A DNA stretch of 64,000 nucleotides from Pseudomonas orientalis (lineage in GTDB: Bacteria; Pseudomonadota; Gammaproteobacteria; Pseudomonadales; Pseudomonadaceae), in assembly GCF_022807995.1 (NCBI RefSeq), contig NZ_CP094351.1, forward strand, positions 4,309,001 through 4,373,000, in the 5' to 3' direction. A program made the position numbers and the translations under genes. Below are positions 1-8,146 of the stretch, piece after piece. Numbering within the stretch: the stretch's first letter is position 1; every line of letters begins with the position of its first letter. The notes below the pieces were generated by a model. The model did no database searches. It was not told the origin of the DNA and saw nothing but the letters and a program-made list of their open reading frames with translations.

Positions 1-593
1 GCATGGCTGGCCAGGTGCGTGCTGTCTTCGGTATACAAATACCCGGATACATACCGCGCCGGTATCCCCAGGCTGCGCGCGCAGGCCAGGAACGCATGGG
101 TATGGTCCTGGCAGACGCCCGCGTGGCCGGCGAAGGCTTCGGCCGCGCAGGTGTCGACCTGGGTGGCGCCCGGCGTGTAGCGCATCGATTGGTTCAGGGC
201 CTGCATCAGGTCGATCAGGGCCGTGCGGTCACGCCGCTGATGACAGTGCTGCCGGGCGAAACCGCGCAGGGCTTCGTCGGGCTCGGTCAGGCGCGTGCAA
301 CGCAGGAACGGAAAGGCCGACTGGTTCTCGTGTTCGGCCTCGCGCAGCTCGTCGATATCCACCTGGCCACGGGCGCCGATGATGATGCAGTCGTGAGGTT
401 CGTCCAGGGTCAGCACATGCAGGATGTTGCCGAACGGGTCCACTTGCGCCCGCACGGGGCGCGGCAGGTCGAGCTGCCAGCTCAGCACATGCTGGCGCTC
501 GCTGTCGTGGGGCGTCAGGCGCAGATACTGAATGCTGGCGCGCACCTGATCTTCGTAGCGGTAGGTGGTTTCGTGGCTGATGGAGAGTCTCAT
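1..593 (-). CDS. Transglutaminase-family protein, 3' end outside the window
   Basis: The first 197 residues of a bacterial transglutaminase-like protein are present; the gene continues past base 1. The N-terminal beta domain typical of the family starts MRLSISHETTYRYEDQVRAS. It is followed by the papain-like core with the nucleophile in GVCQDHTHAF (Cys161) and then GIPARYVSGYLY; the catalytic His lies near the window edge (LASHA). The ATG at 593 is preceded by GGAGG. It sits 38 bp downstream of a circularly permuted ATP-grasp gene on the same strand, a recurrent pairing thought to modify or cleave peptides. The actual substrate is unknown. Confidence 0.88.
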   Translation of the reverse strand, partial: MRLSISHETTYRYEDQVRASIQYLRLTPHDSERQHVLSWQLDLPRPVRAQVDPFGNILHVLTLDEPHDCIIIGARGQVDIDELREAEHENQSAFPFLRCTRLTEPDEALRGFARQHCHQRRDRTALIDLMQALNQSMRYTPGATQVDTCAAEAFAGHAGVCQDHTHAFLACARSLGIPARYVSGYLYTEDSTHLASH

Positions 594-631
594 GCCGCCT
601 CCAGGTGGGAACAGTTTCTAATCGACATAGG

Positions 632-2041
632 TCAGTCCTCGACCACCCAGGTGTCTTTGGTACCGCCGCCCTGGGACGAGTTGACCACCAGCGAACCTTC
701 GCGCAGCGCCACGCGGGTCAGGCCACCGGGCACCACGCGGGTGTCCTTGCCGGACAGCACGAACGGGCGCAGGTCGATATGCCGCGGCGCGATGCCGTTT
801 TCAACAAACGTCGGGCAGGTGGACAAACACAGGGTGGGTTGGGCGATATAGGCGTGGGGCTTGGCCTTGATGCGTGCGCGGAACGCCTCGATTTCCGCCG
901 CCGTGGACGCCGGGCCCACCAGCATGCCGTAGCCGCCGGAGCCCTGGGTTTCCTTGACCACCAACTCGGGCAAGTGGGCCAGGACGTGGGACAGTTCGTC
1001 GGGCTTACGGCATTGAAACGTCGGAACGTTCTGCAGGATCGGTTCTTCATCCAGGTAAAAACGGATCATCTCGGTAACGAAGGGATAGACCGATTTGTCA
1101 TCCGCCACCCCGGTGCCGATGGCATTGGCCAGCACCACAGTGCCCGAGCGGTAGGCGGCCAGCAGGCCCGGCACGCCGAGCATCGAGGCCGGGTTGAAGG
1201 CCAGCGGGTCGAGAAACGCGTCGTCGAGACGGCGATAGATCACGTCCACCGCTTTGGGGCCGTCGGTGGTGCGCATGAATACGCGGTCGTCACGCACGAA
1301 CAAATCGGCGCCTTCCACCAGCTCCACGCCCATTTCCCGGGCGAGGAAGGCATGCTCAAAAAACGCACTGTTGAAGCGCCCCGGGGTCAGCACCACCACG
1401 CTGGGATTATCCAGGGGGCTGGCGCTTTTCAGGGTGTCGAGCAACAGGTTGGGGTAATGGTCAATCGGCGCGATGCGCTGGGCTGCGAACAGCTCCGGGA
1501 ACAGGCGCATCATCATCTTGCGGTCTTCGAGCATGTAGCTGACACCGCTCGGCGTACGCAAGTTGTCTTCCAGTACGTAGTAAGTGCCATCGCCATCGCG
1601 AACCAGGTCGGCCCCGGAGATGTGGGAATACAGATCACGGTGCAGGTCCAGGCCCTGCATTGCCAACTGGTATTGCTCGTTGGCCAGTACCTGTTCGGCC
1701 GGAATGATCCCGGCCTCGATGATGCGTTGTTCGTGGTACAGGTCGGCGAGGAACATGTTCAGCGCCTTGACCCGCTGGATACAGCCGCGCTCGACCGTTC
1801 GCCATTCGCTCGCCGGGATGCTGCGGGGGATGGTGTCGAAGGGAATCAAGCGCTCAGTGCCTTGCTCGTCCCCATAAAGCGTGAAGGTGATGCCTGCCCG
1901 GTGGAATAGCAAGTCGGCCTCGCGCCGACGCTGGGCCAGCAGTTCAGCCGGGGTGTCGGCCAACCAGCGGGCGAACTGGCGGTAATGGGGCCGGACCTGC
2001 CCTGCCCCATCGTACATTTCATCGTAATAGGTGCGGATCAT
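632..2041 (-). CDS. Circularly permuted type 2 ATP-grasp protein (DUF404/DUF407)
   Basis: A 469-residue protein with the family opening MIRTYYDEMYDGAGQVRPHY and the later blocks VLEDNLRTPSG, YRRLDDAFLDP, AIGTGVADDK and KETQGSGGYGMLVGP, which belong to circularly permuted ATP-grasp enzymes. The family is expected to form an amide bond using ATP; the substrate is not known. The ATG at 2041 was chosen because AGGAG stands 7 nt upstream; an open frame runs further upstream but without family similarity. The transglutaminase gene follows directly. The alpha-E (DUF403) gene that often lies between these two is missing. Confidence 0.9.
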   Translation of the reverse strand: MIRTYYDEMYDGAGQVRPHYRQFARWLADTPAELLAQRRREADLLFHRAGITFTLYGDEQGTERLIPFDTIPRSIPASEWRTVERGCIQRVKALNMFLADLYHEQRIIEAGIIPAEQVLANEQYQLAMQGLDLHRDLYSHISGADLVRDGDGTYYVLEDNLRTPSGVSYMLEDRKMMMRLFPELFAAQRIAPIDHYPNLLLDTLKSASPLDNPSVVVLTPGRFNSAFFEHAFLAREMGVELVEGADLFVRDDRVFMRTTDGPKAVDVIYRRLDDAFLDPLAFNPASMLGVPGLLAAYRSGTVVLANAIGTGVADDKSVYPFVTEMIRFYLDEEPILQNVPTFQCRKPDELSHVLAHLPELVVKETQGSGGYGMLVGPASTAAEIEAFRARIKAKPHAYIAQPTLCLSTCPTFVENGIAPRHIDLRPFVLSGKDTRVVPGGLTRVALREGSLVVNSSQGGGTKDTWVVED

Positions 2042-2202
2042 GCCGTACTCCTTGTCACCCGGACGCAAGGACCTTCGCAAGGCCCATGCCAGCGGCATAA
2101 ACACCTGAAAATCAAAAGGCTGGACAACCCGGGAATTCGCATCGCACCGTCCTGGTGCGTGAACTGGCCGGAGTTTCGCCGCACGCGTCATGACAATGCG
2201 GC

Positions 2203-2229
2203 CTCTGACTATCAACAGCATAGTCAGAG
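2203..2229. other. Perfect inverted repeat, 10-bp arms
   Basis: Arms CTCTGACTAT and ATAGTCAGAG are separated by CAACAGC. It lies about 160 bp upstream of the ATP-grasp start and just upstream of the candidate plus-strand RNA. It could be an operator or an RNA hairpin; there is no U-run, so it is not an intrinsic terminator. Confidence 0.55.
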
Positions 2230-2259
2230 TTGATTTCACTGCCCGCCTGCACCTGCGGA

Positions 2260-2392
2260 TAATCGTTTCCATCAGCTGAACAGGACATGTCCTACAGCTA
2301 AGCCCTTTGCACAGCCAGTACCGTATCAACTCGTGTACTGATCGGCTCCTCGATCTTCCCTTTCAGCCACCCTATTCGGGTGGCTTTTTTTT
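2260..2392 (+). ncRNA. Candidate small RNA ending at an intrinsic terminator
   Basis: A plus-strand terminator in a region with no plus-strand gene implies a short untranslated transcript. The 5' end is a guess based on a GATAAT hexamer at 2254-2259. I do not recognise the sequence as any named Pseudomonas sRNA. Confidence 0.25.
2365..2392 (+). terminator. Intrinsic terminator
   Basis: Stem AGCCACC/GGTGGCT, loop around CTATTCG, followed by eight T on the plus strand. On the minus strand the hairpin is not followed by a T-run, so it is unlikely to serve the upstream rraB-like gene. Confidence 0.8.
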
Positions 2393-2494
2393 GCGTGCAC
2401 ACAAAGCGCGAAGCACGCTCGCGAAAACGTGCGCGGAGCGCAAACAAAATCGGCCGACCCAAGGTCAGCCGATACGCTGTGTTGCTCATAAACA

Positions 2495-2836
2495 CTACAT
2501 GGGTAACCCACGCACCTCCTGCTTGACGCCCCAGCCTTCGATGATCCCGCCAAGGGGCTCTACCACTGCTTCAAAGTCCTGCTCGAAGTCTCCTATGCCG
2601 TCGTAGGTGGCGGACATGATTTTGCTCAGTTCCAGGTACCAGGCACCATCGTCGCGGGCGCTGACCTGAGCGTTCAGCGATTCTCCACGAAATCGACCCG
2701 CAGCCCTGCGCGCCCGTTCTTCATCAGGAAAAATGGCGTAGAACTCGATGGGGTGAAAACGTGAGAAGTCGAAGCCGCCTTCTTTCATGCGGCGCAGAAC
2801 GTGGGTGCTGATGTCTTCTTGATAGGCTGTGCTCAT
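2495..2836 (-). CDS. RraB-family ribonuclease E inhibitor-like protein
   Basis: A 113-residue acidic protein beginning MSTAYQEDISTHVLRRMKEG, with the RraB-like centre HPIEFYAIFPDEERARRAA and the C-terminal GIIEGWGVKQEV. The RraB family binds RNase E and modulates mRNA decay in E. coli; activity here is inferred only. The ATG at 2836 has a good AGGAGG. It is monocistronic, with about 200 bp to the next upstream gene. The target gene rne lies 42 kb away in the same window. Confidence 0.72.
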   Translation of the reverse strand: MSTAYQEDISTHVLRRMKEGGFDFSRFHPIEFYAIFPDEERARRAAGRFRGESLNAQVSARDDGAWYLELSKIMSATYDGIGDFEQDFEAVVEPLGGIIEGWGVKQEVRGLPM

Positions 2837-3048
2837 GAAACGTCCTCCTCAGACTGATGGATAGACTTTCCGTGCTTCCTGAAGCCCGCGCGCTACTGGC
2901 GCGGGTACCACGGCAATGACCACCGCAGGAAAACAAGCATGTAGCTGACAAGACCAGACCTTAGCGATTCATTCGCTGATCTCGATTGCAGAGTAGCGCG
3001 AAGCAACCACCTGCACCAGAGGCACAAGGATGGCGCCCAGGGGAATAT

Positions 3049-3285
3049 TCATGCGGCGGGTTCGACCCTCAGGTCTTTGATGCCGTTTTGATCGTGCAGG
3101 CTCTTGACCGTGGGATCCGGAACCCGATCAGCAAGATCGTTGAGGTCCAGCTTTTCCAATACCGGCGACACGCGTACGCGCACCAACTGTGCGGCCTCTT
3201 CCAGCGTCGGCTCATGATCGCAGTCAAATTGCTCGACTACCGGCTCACCACGGTCATTGATGAAAGAAATGTTCCACTTCGGCAT
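3049..3285 (-). CDS. Conserved hypothetical small protein (78 aa)
   Basis: A 78-residue soluble protein starting MPKWNISFINDRGEPV and ending DLRVEPAA, with no signal peptide or membrane segment and no domain I can name. A longer frame opens at 3321, but the ATG at 3285 has a GAGG-type ribosome site and a better N-terminus. It stands alone between rraB-like and the START-domain gene. Coding is likely from its codon use and acidic composition; function unknown. Confidence 0.6.
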   Translation of the reverse strand: MPKWNISFINDRGEPVVEQFDCDHEPTLEEAAQLVRVRVSPVLEKLDLNDLADRVPDPTVKSLHDQNGIKDLRVEPAA

Positions 3286-3388
3286 CGGTGCCTCCTCGAT
3301 AAAACCCATGTGTGGGCTCACATCTATCTGGACCTTGAGGCTTCAGCAAACGTTCCACTCAAGGCAGGAGGCACAGGATTCGCCGCGC

Positions 3389-3994
3389 TTACTGCTCGGC
3401 GTGTTCCTTCAGGGCTTTCAAGGTGTTGAACGGCGCGTCCACCACAAACTTGTTGGCCAACCACGACGGCACGCTGCCGCCTGGCTCGGTGTGCACCTGG
3501 TAGGTCACTTCGGTTTCGTTGGCGCCTTTGGGCACCAGCGTCCAGGAACCTTCCACCTGGGCCACCCGCACATAGCCTTTTTCTTCAGGCTTGTAGGTCG
3601 GCACTCCCTCCAGTTTGCGCGTTACGGTGCCGGCGGCTGACTTGGTGGTGGTGACATGGATATAGGAATCACGATCCGTGACGGGGAACGGGGCCTTGAA
3701 CTGGGTGTAAGTCCAGGCCTCATCGCCTTTCTTGTCGACGAGCTTCTGGGATTTGCACTCATGAATCCACTTGCAGGCGCCCGCTACGTCCTCCTGCAGT
3801 GCAACGATCTTCGCGACTGGCGCCTTGATCACCGTCACCCCGCGATAGGCCTTGTACTTTGAACCGGCCACTTCGCTCAGGGACACTTTGATCCCATCCT
3901 CGTCCTTGGCCACTTGCCAATCCTCGGCCTGGGCAGCGCCCGCGAACATCATTGTAAAGCCACAGACCACAGCCATTCGTTTCAGCGAACCCAT
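3389..3994 (-). CDS. START-domain lipid-binding-like protein, exported
   Basis: A 201-residue protein with a signal peptide ending AGAAQAEDW and a START/polyketide-cyclase-like fold: KAYRGVTVIKAPVAKIVALQ, FPVTDRDSYIHVTT, YVRVAQVEGSWTLVPKG, and EVTYQVHTEPGGSVPSWLANK. Such proteins bind hydrophobic ligands in a helix-grip pocket. The ligand is unknown and the location is periplasmic by signal peptide. The start at 3994 has an AAGGAAT ribosome site; a longer frame upstream overlaps the next gene and is rejected. Confidence 0.85.
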   Translation of the reverse strand: MGSLKRMAVVCGFTMMFAGAAQAEDWQVAKDEDGIKVSLSEVAGSKYKAYRGVTVIKAPVAKIVALQEDVAGACKWIHECKSQKLVDKKGDEAWTYTQFKAPFPVTDRDSYIHVTTTKSAAGTVTRKLEGVPTYKPEEKGYVRVAQVEGSWTLVPKGANETEVTYQVHTEPGGSVPSWLANKFVVDAPFNTLKALKEHAEQ

Positions 3995-4035
3995 CGATGT
4001 ATTCCTTATTGTTGAAGTTCCGATAGTAAAGCCCA

Positions 4036-4290
4036 TCAAGCCGCCGTCATCTGCTCCCACCAGCCGATCAAGCGGATCGCATCGGTCTGGTCGTTGCCGC
4101 AGACGTCGATATCTGCCTTGAAATCGCTGCACACCGCCGGCCGCTCCGGTTGGCCGAACAGCTGGCACAGGTGTTCGACCGACAAGTGCAGGCAGCGTTC
4201 GCCCGCAGGTTTGCCCTGGGGCATTCCCGGCAAAGGCGAACTGATGGAGGGAGCGATGCAGCAAGCGCCACAGCCTTCACGGCATTTCAT
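4036..4290 (-). CDS. YkgJ-family cysteine-cluster protein
   Basis: An 84-residue protein that opens MKCREGCGACCIAPSISSPLPGMPQGK, with further cysteines in ERCLHLS, HLCQLFG, VCSDF and VCGN. This matches the CxxGCGxCC zinc/iron-chelating cluster of the YkgJ (UPF0153) family. Function is uncertain; metal binding is inferred from cysteine spacing. It lies 41 bp upstream of the START-domain gene on the same strand. Confidence 0.88.
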   Translation of the reverse strand: MKCREGCGACCIAPSISSPLPGMPQGKPAGERCLHLSVEHLCQLFGQPERPAVCSDFKADIDVCGNDQTDAIRLIGWWEQMTAA

Positions 4291-4397
4291 GACCAGCAGG
4301 TCCTCGACAACTCAATGGGATGGCCGGGCTAGAGTACGCCCTTAAACAGCCGTTTTAAAATGGTCCAACAGGGGTTTTTCGTACAAAACCAAGATGA

Positions 4398-4423
4398 CCG
4401 ACCAGTCTGCGACAGATGGTCGG
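4398..4423 (-). terminator. Hairpin, possible terminator
   Basis: Arms CCGACCAGTCTG and CAGATGGTCGG with a 3-nt loop, 28 bp past the stop of the minus-strand gene at 4451. The U-tract on the minus strand is poor (TCATCTTGGTTTT), so termination is only possible. Confidence 0.35.
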
Positions 4424-4450
4424 GAGCGGGAGTCACTGAGGGTCAGACGT

Positions 4451-4939
4451 TTATTGCTTGAATTCGAAATCCAGCGCGGCACCTTCCACGTCGCGCCGCT
4501 CTTCGTTACGCAATTGCAGCTTCATCTCGTTGCTGAGCAAGCGGCCGTTGATTTGAAATGCGCTGTTGTCGGAAGGTCTTTCACTGAACATCGGCGGCAA
4601 TAGCGGCACGCTCTTGGGCTTGGGCATGGTGCCGATGGGTTGCAGCAGCCTGACCATGTCAGACGGCAGGGACAGATCCAACTGGGCCGGCGGCAGCTTG
4701 GTCTGGGCGACTTCGCGAGCGGACTTGGTTTTGCTCGCAATGGGTGCGCGCTTTTTCGACTTGGCGGTTTTCTTCCTGGTCTGCGTTTTTTTTACCGGTG
4801 CTGTTTTTTGCGCCGGGGTCTTCTGCTCAGTGCCTGCAGCAGACTGGGTTTGCGTCACGGGCGACGCCGCCAGCGCAGCGCCAACATTGCACAGGCTTAA
4901 CAAGCCAACCATCCAGACAGCGCGAAAAATAGAGGTCAT
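4451..4939 (-). CDS. Exported Lys/Ala-rich hypothetical protein
   Basis: A 162-residue protein with a signal peptide (MTSIFRAVWMVGLLSLCNVG, cleavage near ALAAS). A low-complexity basic stretch at about 35-70 is rich in K, T, Q and P (TAPVKKTQTRKKTAKSKKRA). The C-terminal part is better ordered (LPPAQLDLSLPSDMVRLLQP, LRNEERRDVEGAALDFEFKQ). Homologues in pseudomonads are often mislabelled as IF-2-like because of the composition. The start at 4939 fits the signal peptide. Function unknown; the basic stretch could contact peptidoglycan or LPS (inference). Confidence 0.65.
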   Translation of the reverse strand: MTSIFRAVWMVGLLSLCNVGAALAASPVTQTQSAAGTEQKTPAQKTAPVKKTQTRKKTAKSKKRAPIASKTKSAREVAQTKLPPAQLDLSLPSDMVRLLQPIGTMPKPKSVPLLPPMFSERPSDNSAFQINGRLLSNEMKLQLRNEERRDVEGAALDFEFKQ

Positions 4940-5032
4940 ATCGCCAACAGCATTAACGGCAGAAGGCCATATGCTCGCTCGTTGTGCGCAGCATGACAAG
5001 CACGCAGATCAATCCTGTCCCCTTTGCCCCGC

Positions 5033-6472
5033 TCAAAAGCCCGACGCCGTCTCCTGGCACAACTGGCTGGCAAGCATGCCCAGGGTCATCAGCGCACGTT
5101 CTGCCTCGCGGTTCCACGGGGTGCCGCAATTGAGCCGGATACAGTGGTTGAACTGTTCCGTATTACTGAAAATCAACCCCGGCGCGATACTGATGCCCTG
5201 TTGCAGGGCGCGCACATGCAGTTCCTGGGTATTGACCCTTCCCGGCAAACTGACCCACAAAATAAAGCCGCCGGTCGGGCGCGTCATCTGTGTGCCTTCG
5301 GGGAAATACTGCTGCACTGCCAGTTGGAAGGCGCTGAGATTCTTGCGGTATTCCTGGCGAATGTAACGCAGGTGCCGGTCGTAACCGCCGTTCTCCAGGT
5401 AAGCGGCAACGCCCATCTGGGTGACGCTGCACGCCGAGTGGGTGCTGAACATCTGCAGACGCTGGATTTCCTGCTGGTACTTGCCGGCAATCATCCAACC
5501 GATGCGCACCCCAGGGGACAAGGTCTTGGAAAAACTCGAGCAATAGATGACTCGGTCAAGCCGGTCATAGGCTTTGAGGGCCTTGGTGCGGCCCAGTTCG
5601 AACATCAGCTCGCCGTAGATATCGTCTTCGACGATCTGGATATCGAAATCCGAGGCCAGCCGCAACAATTGTTTCTGCCGCTCTTCGGGCATGGTGCCGC
5701 CCAACGGATTGCTCAGGCGCGTAGTCAGCACCAGCGCCTTGATCGACCACTGGTTGGCCGCCAGTTGCAGGGCTTCCAGGCTCATGCCGGTGGCCGGGTC
5801 GCTGGGGATCTCGATAACCTTGAGGCCCAGCAGGTCGGCCAATTGCAGCAAACCGTAATAGGTCGGGGACTCGGCGGCGATCAGGTCGCCGGGGCGCGTC
5901 AGCACGCGCAGAGACATTTGCAGCGCATCGACGCAGCCGTGGGTGATCACCACGTCGGAGGGGTCCACCACCACGCCGGCATCGCGCATGCGAATCGCCA
6001 CCTGACGTCGCAGCGGTTCAAAACCCGGGCTGAACATGTAGCTGAAAGCACGCGGGCTCTGAAAGCGTGTGACCTTGGCCAGCTGCTGGTGCAACGCCCG
6101 TACCGGCAGGTAATCCACACTCGGCACCGCCGCGCCCAGTGGGAACACGCCTTCACGGCGCGACTCGACCAGCACTTGCTGGATGATGCTGCTGCGGGTG
6201 ACCAGCCCAGGACGTTCAACCCGCGCGATGTCCGGCGTTGGCGCCGTGAGCGCCGGTGTCTGGTGCACGTAATAACCCGATTGCGGTCGCGCCCGGATCA
6301 GCCCCTGATCTTCCAGATTGGCATAGGCCTGCAATACCGTGGCATGGCTCACATTGAGCTGGGAGCTCATCTTGCGCACCGAAGGCACACGCTCCCCCGG
6401 CTGATAGACACCACGCCGGATGTCCTCAGCCAATTGCTGGGCAATACGTTGGTAGAGCAACAGATTGGTCAT
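5033..6472 (-). CDS. MocR-type regulator (GntR HTH fused to aminotransferase-like domain)
   Basis: A 479-residue fusion. Residues 1-75 are a GntR winged helix (YQRIAQQLAEDIRRGVYQPGERVPSVRKM). From about 110 it is a fold-type I PLP aminotransferase domain with TRLSNPLGG, IVEDDIYGEL and the PLP-lysine motif YCSSFSKTLSPGVRIGW. MocR proteins regulate genes of amino-acid, vitamin or amine metabolism by sensing PLP or a derivative. No divergent partner gene lies beside it; upstream is an 870-bp repeat region, so the target is unknown. The ATG at 6472 fits the family N-terminus. Confidence 0.9.
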   Translation of the reverse strand: MTNLLLYQRIAQQLAEDIRRGVYQPGERVPSVRKMSSQLNVSHATVLQAYANLEDQGLIRARPQSGYYVHQTPALTAPTPDIARVERPGLVTRSSIIQQVLVESRREGVFPLGAAVPSVDYLPVRALHQQLAKVTRFQSPRAFSYMFSPGFEPLRRQVAIRMRDAGVVVDPSDVVITHGCVDALQMSLRVLTRPGDLIAAESPTYYGLLQLADLLGLKVIEIPSDPATGMSLEALQLAANQWSIKALVLTTRLSNPLGGTMPEERQKQLLRLASDFDIQIVEDDIYGELMFELGRTKALKAYDRLDRVIYCSSFSKTLSPGVRIGWMIAGKYQQEIQRLQMFSTHSACSVTQMGVAAYLENGGYDRHLRYIRQEYRKNLSAFQLAVQQYFPEGTQMTRPTGGFILWVSLPGRVNTQELHVRALQQGISIAPGLIFSNTEQFNHCIRLNCGTPWNREAERALMTLGMLASQLCQETASGF

Positions 6473-6612
6473 GACGCAGCACTCGATTTCACGGGTATTT
6501 TATTTTTGTGTGAAACATACCGGCACAGTTTAGAAGTGTACGGGGACAGTTGCCACAATAGTCGAGCGCGGGCCGCAGTGACAGAAAAAACTGTAAGGGC
6601 GTACACCTGACG

Positions 6613-6889
6613 AAATGTGGGAGGGGCTTGCCCCCGATGAGCATAGGTATCTGCACAGCTTTGATATGACACCGACATGTGGCGGGGGAGCTAGCTCCCG
6701 ATGGCGGCCTCTGGGCTGACCAGGATGTTGGTGTCGATCCCGGTCCAAATGTGGGAGGGGCGGTGCGACGATTCGACTTGCCCCCGATGACGGCCTCTGG
6801 GCCGACCAGGATGTTGGTGTCGATCCCGGTCCAAATGTGGGAGGGGGCTTGCCCCCGATGGCGGCCTTAGGGCCGACCAGGATGTTGGA
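6613..6889 (+). repeat. REP cluster with tandem spacer
   Basis: Four copies of the REP core (TGTGGGAGGGG...CCCCCGATG) lie near 6615, 6677, 6750 and 6835. The copy at 6677 is diverged (GTGGCGGGGGAGCTAGCTCCCG) and the copy at 6750 carries an insertion (GGTGCGACGATTCGA) between its arms. The last three are linked by a spacer repeated almost exactly (GACCAGGATGTTGGTGTCGA then TCCCGGTCCAAA). Confidence 0.85.
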
Positions 6890-7225
6890 TCAGACCGAGT
6901 ACATATCCATTATTTAGGTCACGGCCACTTAGGGTTCCGCTTTTACAGCGGCTCACTTTTGAAAAGCGCAAAAGTAAGCAAAACGCTCTTGCCCCACCAC
7001 TCGGCACCTCGCTTGGGCTCGGTGTGCCCGAACGCAGGCTTGAATCCGTGGGCCGCCGCAATGGGCCATCCATGGCCCAGTGCGGCTAACCCGGCGTCCT
7101 GCCGGGTTACCCACGGATTCAAACCTGCGTTCGGCCAGCGTGGTTTAACGGGGCGCCTGAGATCAAGATCAAAAGCAGATCAAGATCAAGAGCGACTCGC
7201 TTCGCATCGTGGTTACGGTTGAACG
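6890..7225. repeat. Palindrome-rich block, dispersed-repeat type
   Basis: Non-coding block containing the phrase AAAGTAAGCAAAACGCTC followed by TTGCCCCACCACTCGGCACC, a GGGCCATCCATGGCCC palindrome, a CCCGGCGTCCTGCCGGG hairpin, and facing arms CGAACGCAGGCTTGAATCCG and CGGATTCAAACCTGCGTTCG. From memory, similar blocks recur between genes in P. fluorescens genomes. The long facing arms (7031-7050 and 7114-7133) could fold into one large structure. A second copy was not seen in this window. Confidence 0.6.
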
Positions 7226-7298
7226 CTACAGAGTTGTGTAGATGCCTACGCCCCGATGAGGGAGTGTCAGTAGGCACATCTGTGACTGGCCCCCTGCA

Positions 7299-7328
7299 AT
7301 CGGGGGCAAGCCCCCTCCCACATTTTGA
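7299..7328 (-). repeat. Single inverted REP
   Basis: ATCGGGGGCAAGCCCCCTCC followed by CACATTTT, the reverse orientation of the REP family used throughout the window, 15 bp past the OmpA-type gene stop. Confidence 0.9.
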
Positions 7329-7342
7329 TCCGGGCTTGGTTC

Positions 7343-8146
7343 TTAGCGAGCGGCGCCCAGTTGGCCTTTTTCGTCGGAGAACACAATTTCCACTCGGCGG
7401 TTCTGCGCACGGCCACGCTCCGAAGCATTGGCCTCCACCGGGTATTTGTCGCCATACCCCTCAACCTGGATGCGTTTCTCGTCGATCCCCAGGTCGACCA
7501 GCACATCGGCCACCGCCTGAGCGCGGTCGCGGGATAGGTTCAGGTTGTCGTGTTCGCCCCCGGTATCATCGGTATAGCCCTCGATGCGCACCTTGCGCCT
7601 GGGGTTCAGTTGCAGGAACTGCACGACCTTCAACACCGTACGGTTGGCTGAGTTCTGCAACTCGGCTTCGCCGGTATCGAACAGTACGTCACCCAGGGTC
7701 ATCACCAGGCCACGCTCGGTCTGTGTGGTCAGGCTGGCGATTTGCTGTTCGACCCACTTGCCCTGCTGCTGCACGCTGGCCAACTTGCTTTCACGCAACG
7801 CCAATTGCAGGCGCTGGCGTTCCAGCTCGAGTTTGGCAAGGCGCTCGGCGTTCAGCCCCTGCTCGGTGTGCTCACGGGCGATGGCACTGTAGCGCTGGCT
7901 CAGGTAGGCGTAATGCACCACGTCGGCGCCGCTGCCCCAATAGCTGGACAGGCGATCGGCACGCGCCAGGGACTCCCCGGCGCGGATCACATCCTTGGGC
8001 GCGAAACGCAATACATTGGCGTCTTCCTTGACCAACTGAAAGTCACTGCCGGCCTGCTGCAATGCCTGCTCGCTGCTGGGTTGGCTGGCACAGCCGCCCA
8101 GCGCCGCGCTGCTGAGCAGTAATGCAACACTCAAACCGCGGATCAT
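7343..8146 (-). CDS. OmpA-family lipoprotein
   Basis: A 267-residue lipoprotein with lipobox LGGC (Cys18). A helical DUF4398-like middle follows (about 20-150, LAKLELERQRLQLALRESK). The C-terminal OmpA peptidoglycan-binding domain (about 155-258) shows VMTLGDVLFDTGEAEL, RKVRIEGYTDDTGG, LSRDRAQAVADVLVDLGI and NRRVEIVF. It should tether the outer membrane to peptidoglycan. Its ATG overlaps the stop of the DUF4398 gene by 4 bp, so the two are probably translationally coupled. Confidence 0.9.
   Translation of the reverse strand: MIRGLSVALLLSSAALGGCASQPSSEQALQQAGSDFQLVKEDANVLRFAPKDVIRAGESLARADRLSSYWGSGADVVHYAYLSQRYSAIAREHTEQGLNAERLAKLELERQRLQLALRESKLASVQQQGKWVEQQIASLTTQTERGLVMTLGDVLFDTGEAELQNSANRTVLKVVQFLQLNPRRKVRIEGYTDDTGGEHDNLNLSRDRAQAVADVLVDLGIDEKRIQVEGYGDKYPVEANASERGRAQNRRVEIVFSDEKGQLGAAR

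Larger units (their letters stand above)
2042..2494. other. Gene-free 450-bp interval with hairpin and plus-strand terminator
   Basis: No credible protein gene is seen between the ATP-grasp start and the rraB-like stop. The interval contains a perfect 10-bp inverted repeat (2203-2229) and a strong plus-strand intrinsic terminator (2365-2392). Both flanking genes are on the minus strand, so the terminator must serve some other plus-strand transcript. A stretch near 2254-2259 (GATAAT) could be a -10 element, but no well-spaced -35 was found. Confidence 0.5.
6473..7342. other. 870-bp gene-free repeat region
   Basis: No convincing gene. It holds, in order, four REP-type units joined by a tandem spacer (6613-6889), a palindrome-rich block resembling a dispersed intergenic repeat (6890-7225), and an inverted REP (7299-7328). 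Open frames here run through repeats and are not considered genes. It separates the MocR gene from the OmpA/DUF4398 lipoprotein pair. Confidence 0.8.

Noticed and set aside
3..1909. Overlapping plus-strand frames over the transglutaminase and ATP-grasp genes
   Set aside because: Their products are Arg/Gln/His-rich with no domain; the minus strand encodes recognised families with proper ribosome sites.
6679..6870. Small open frames within the REP tandem
   Set aside because: They translate repeated DNA and have no ribosome site or similarity.
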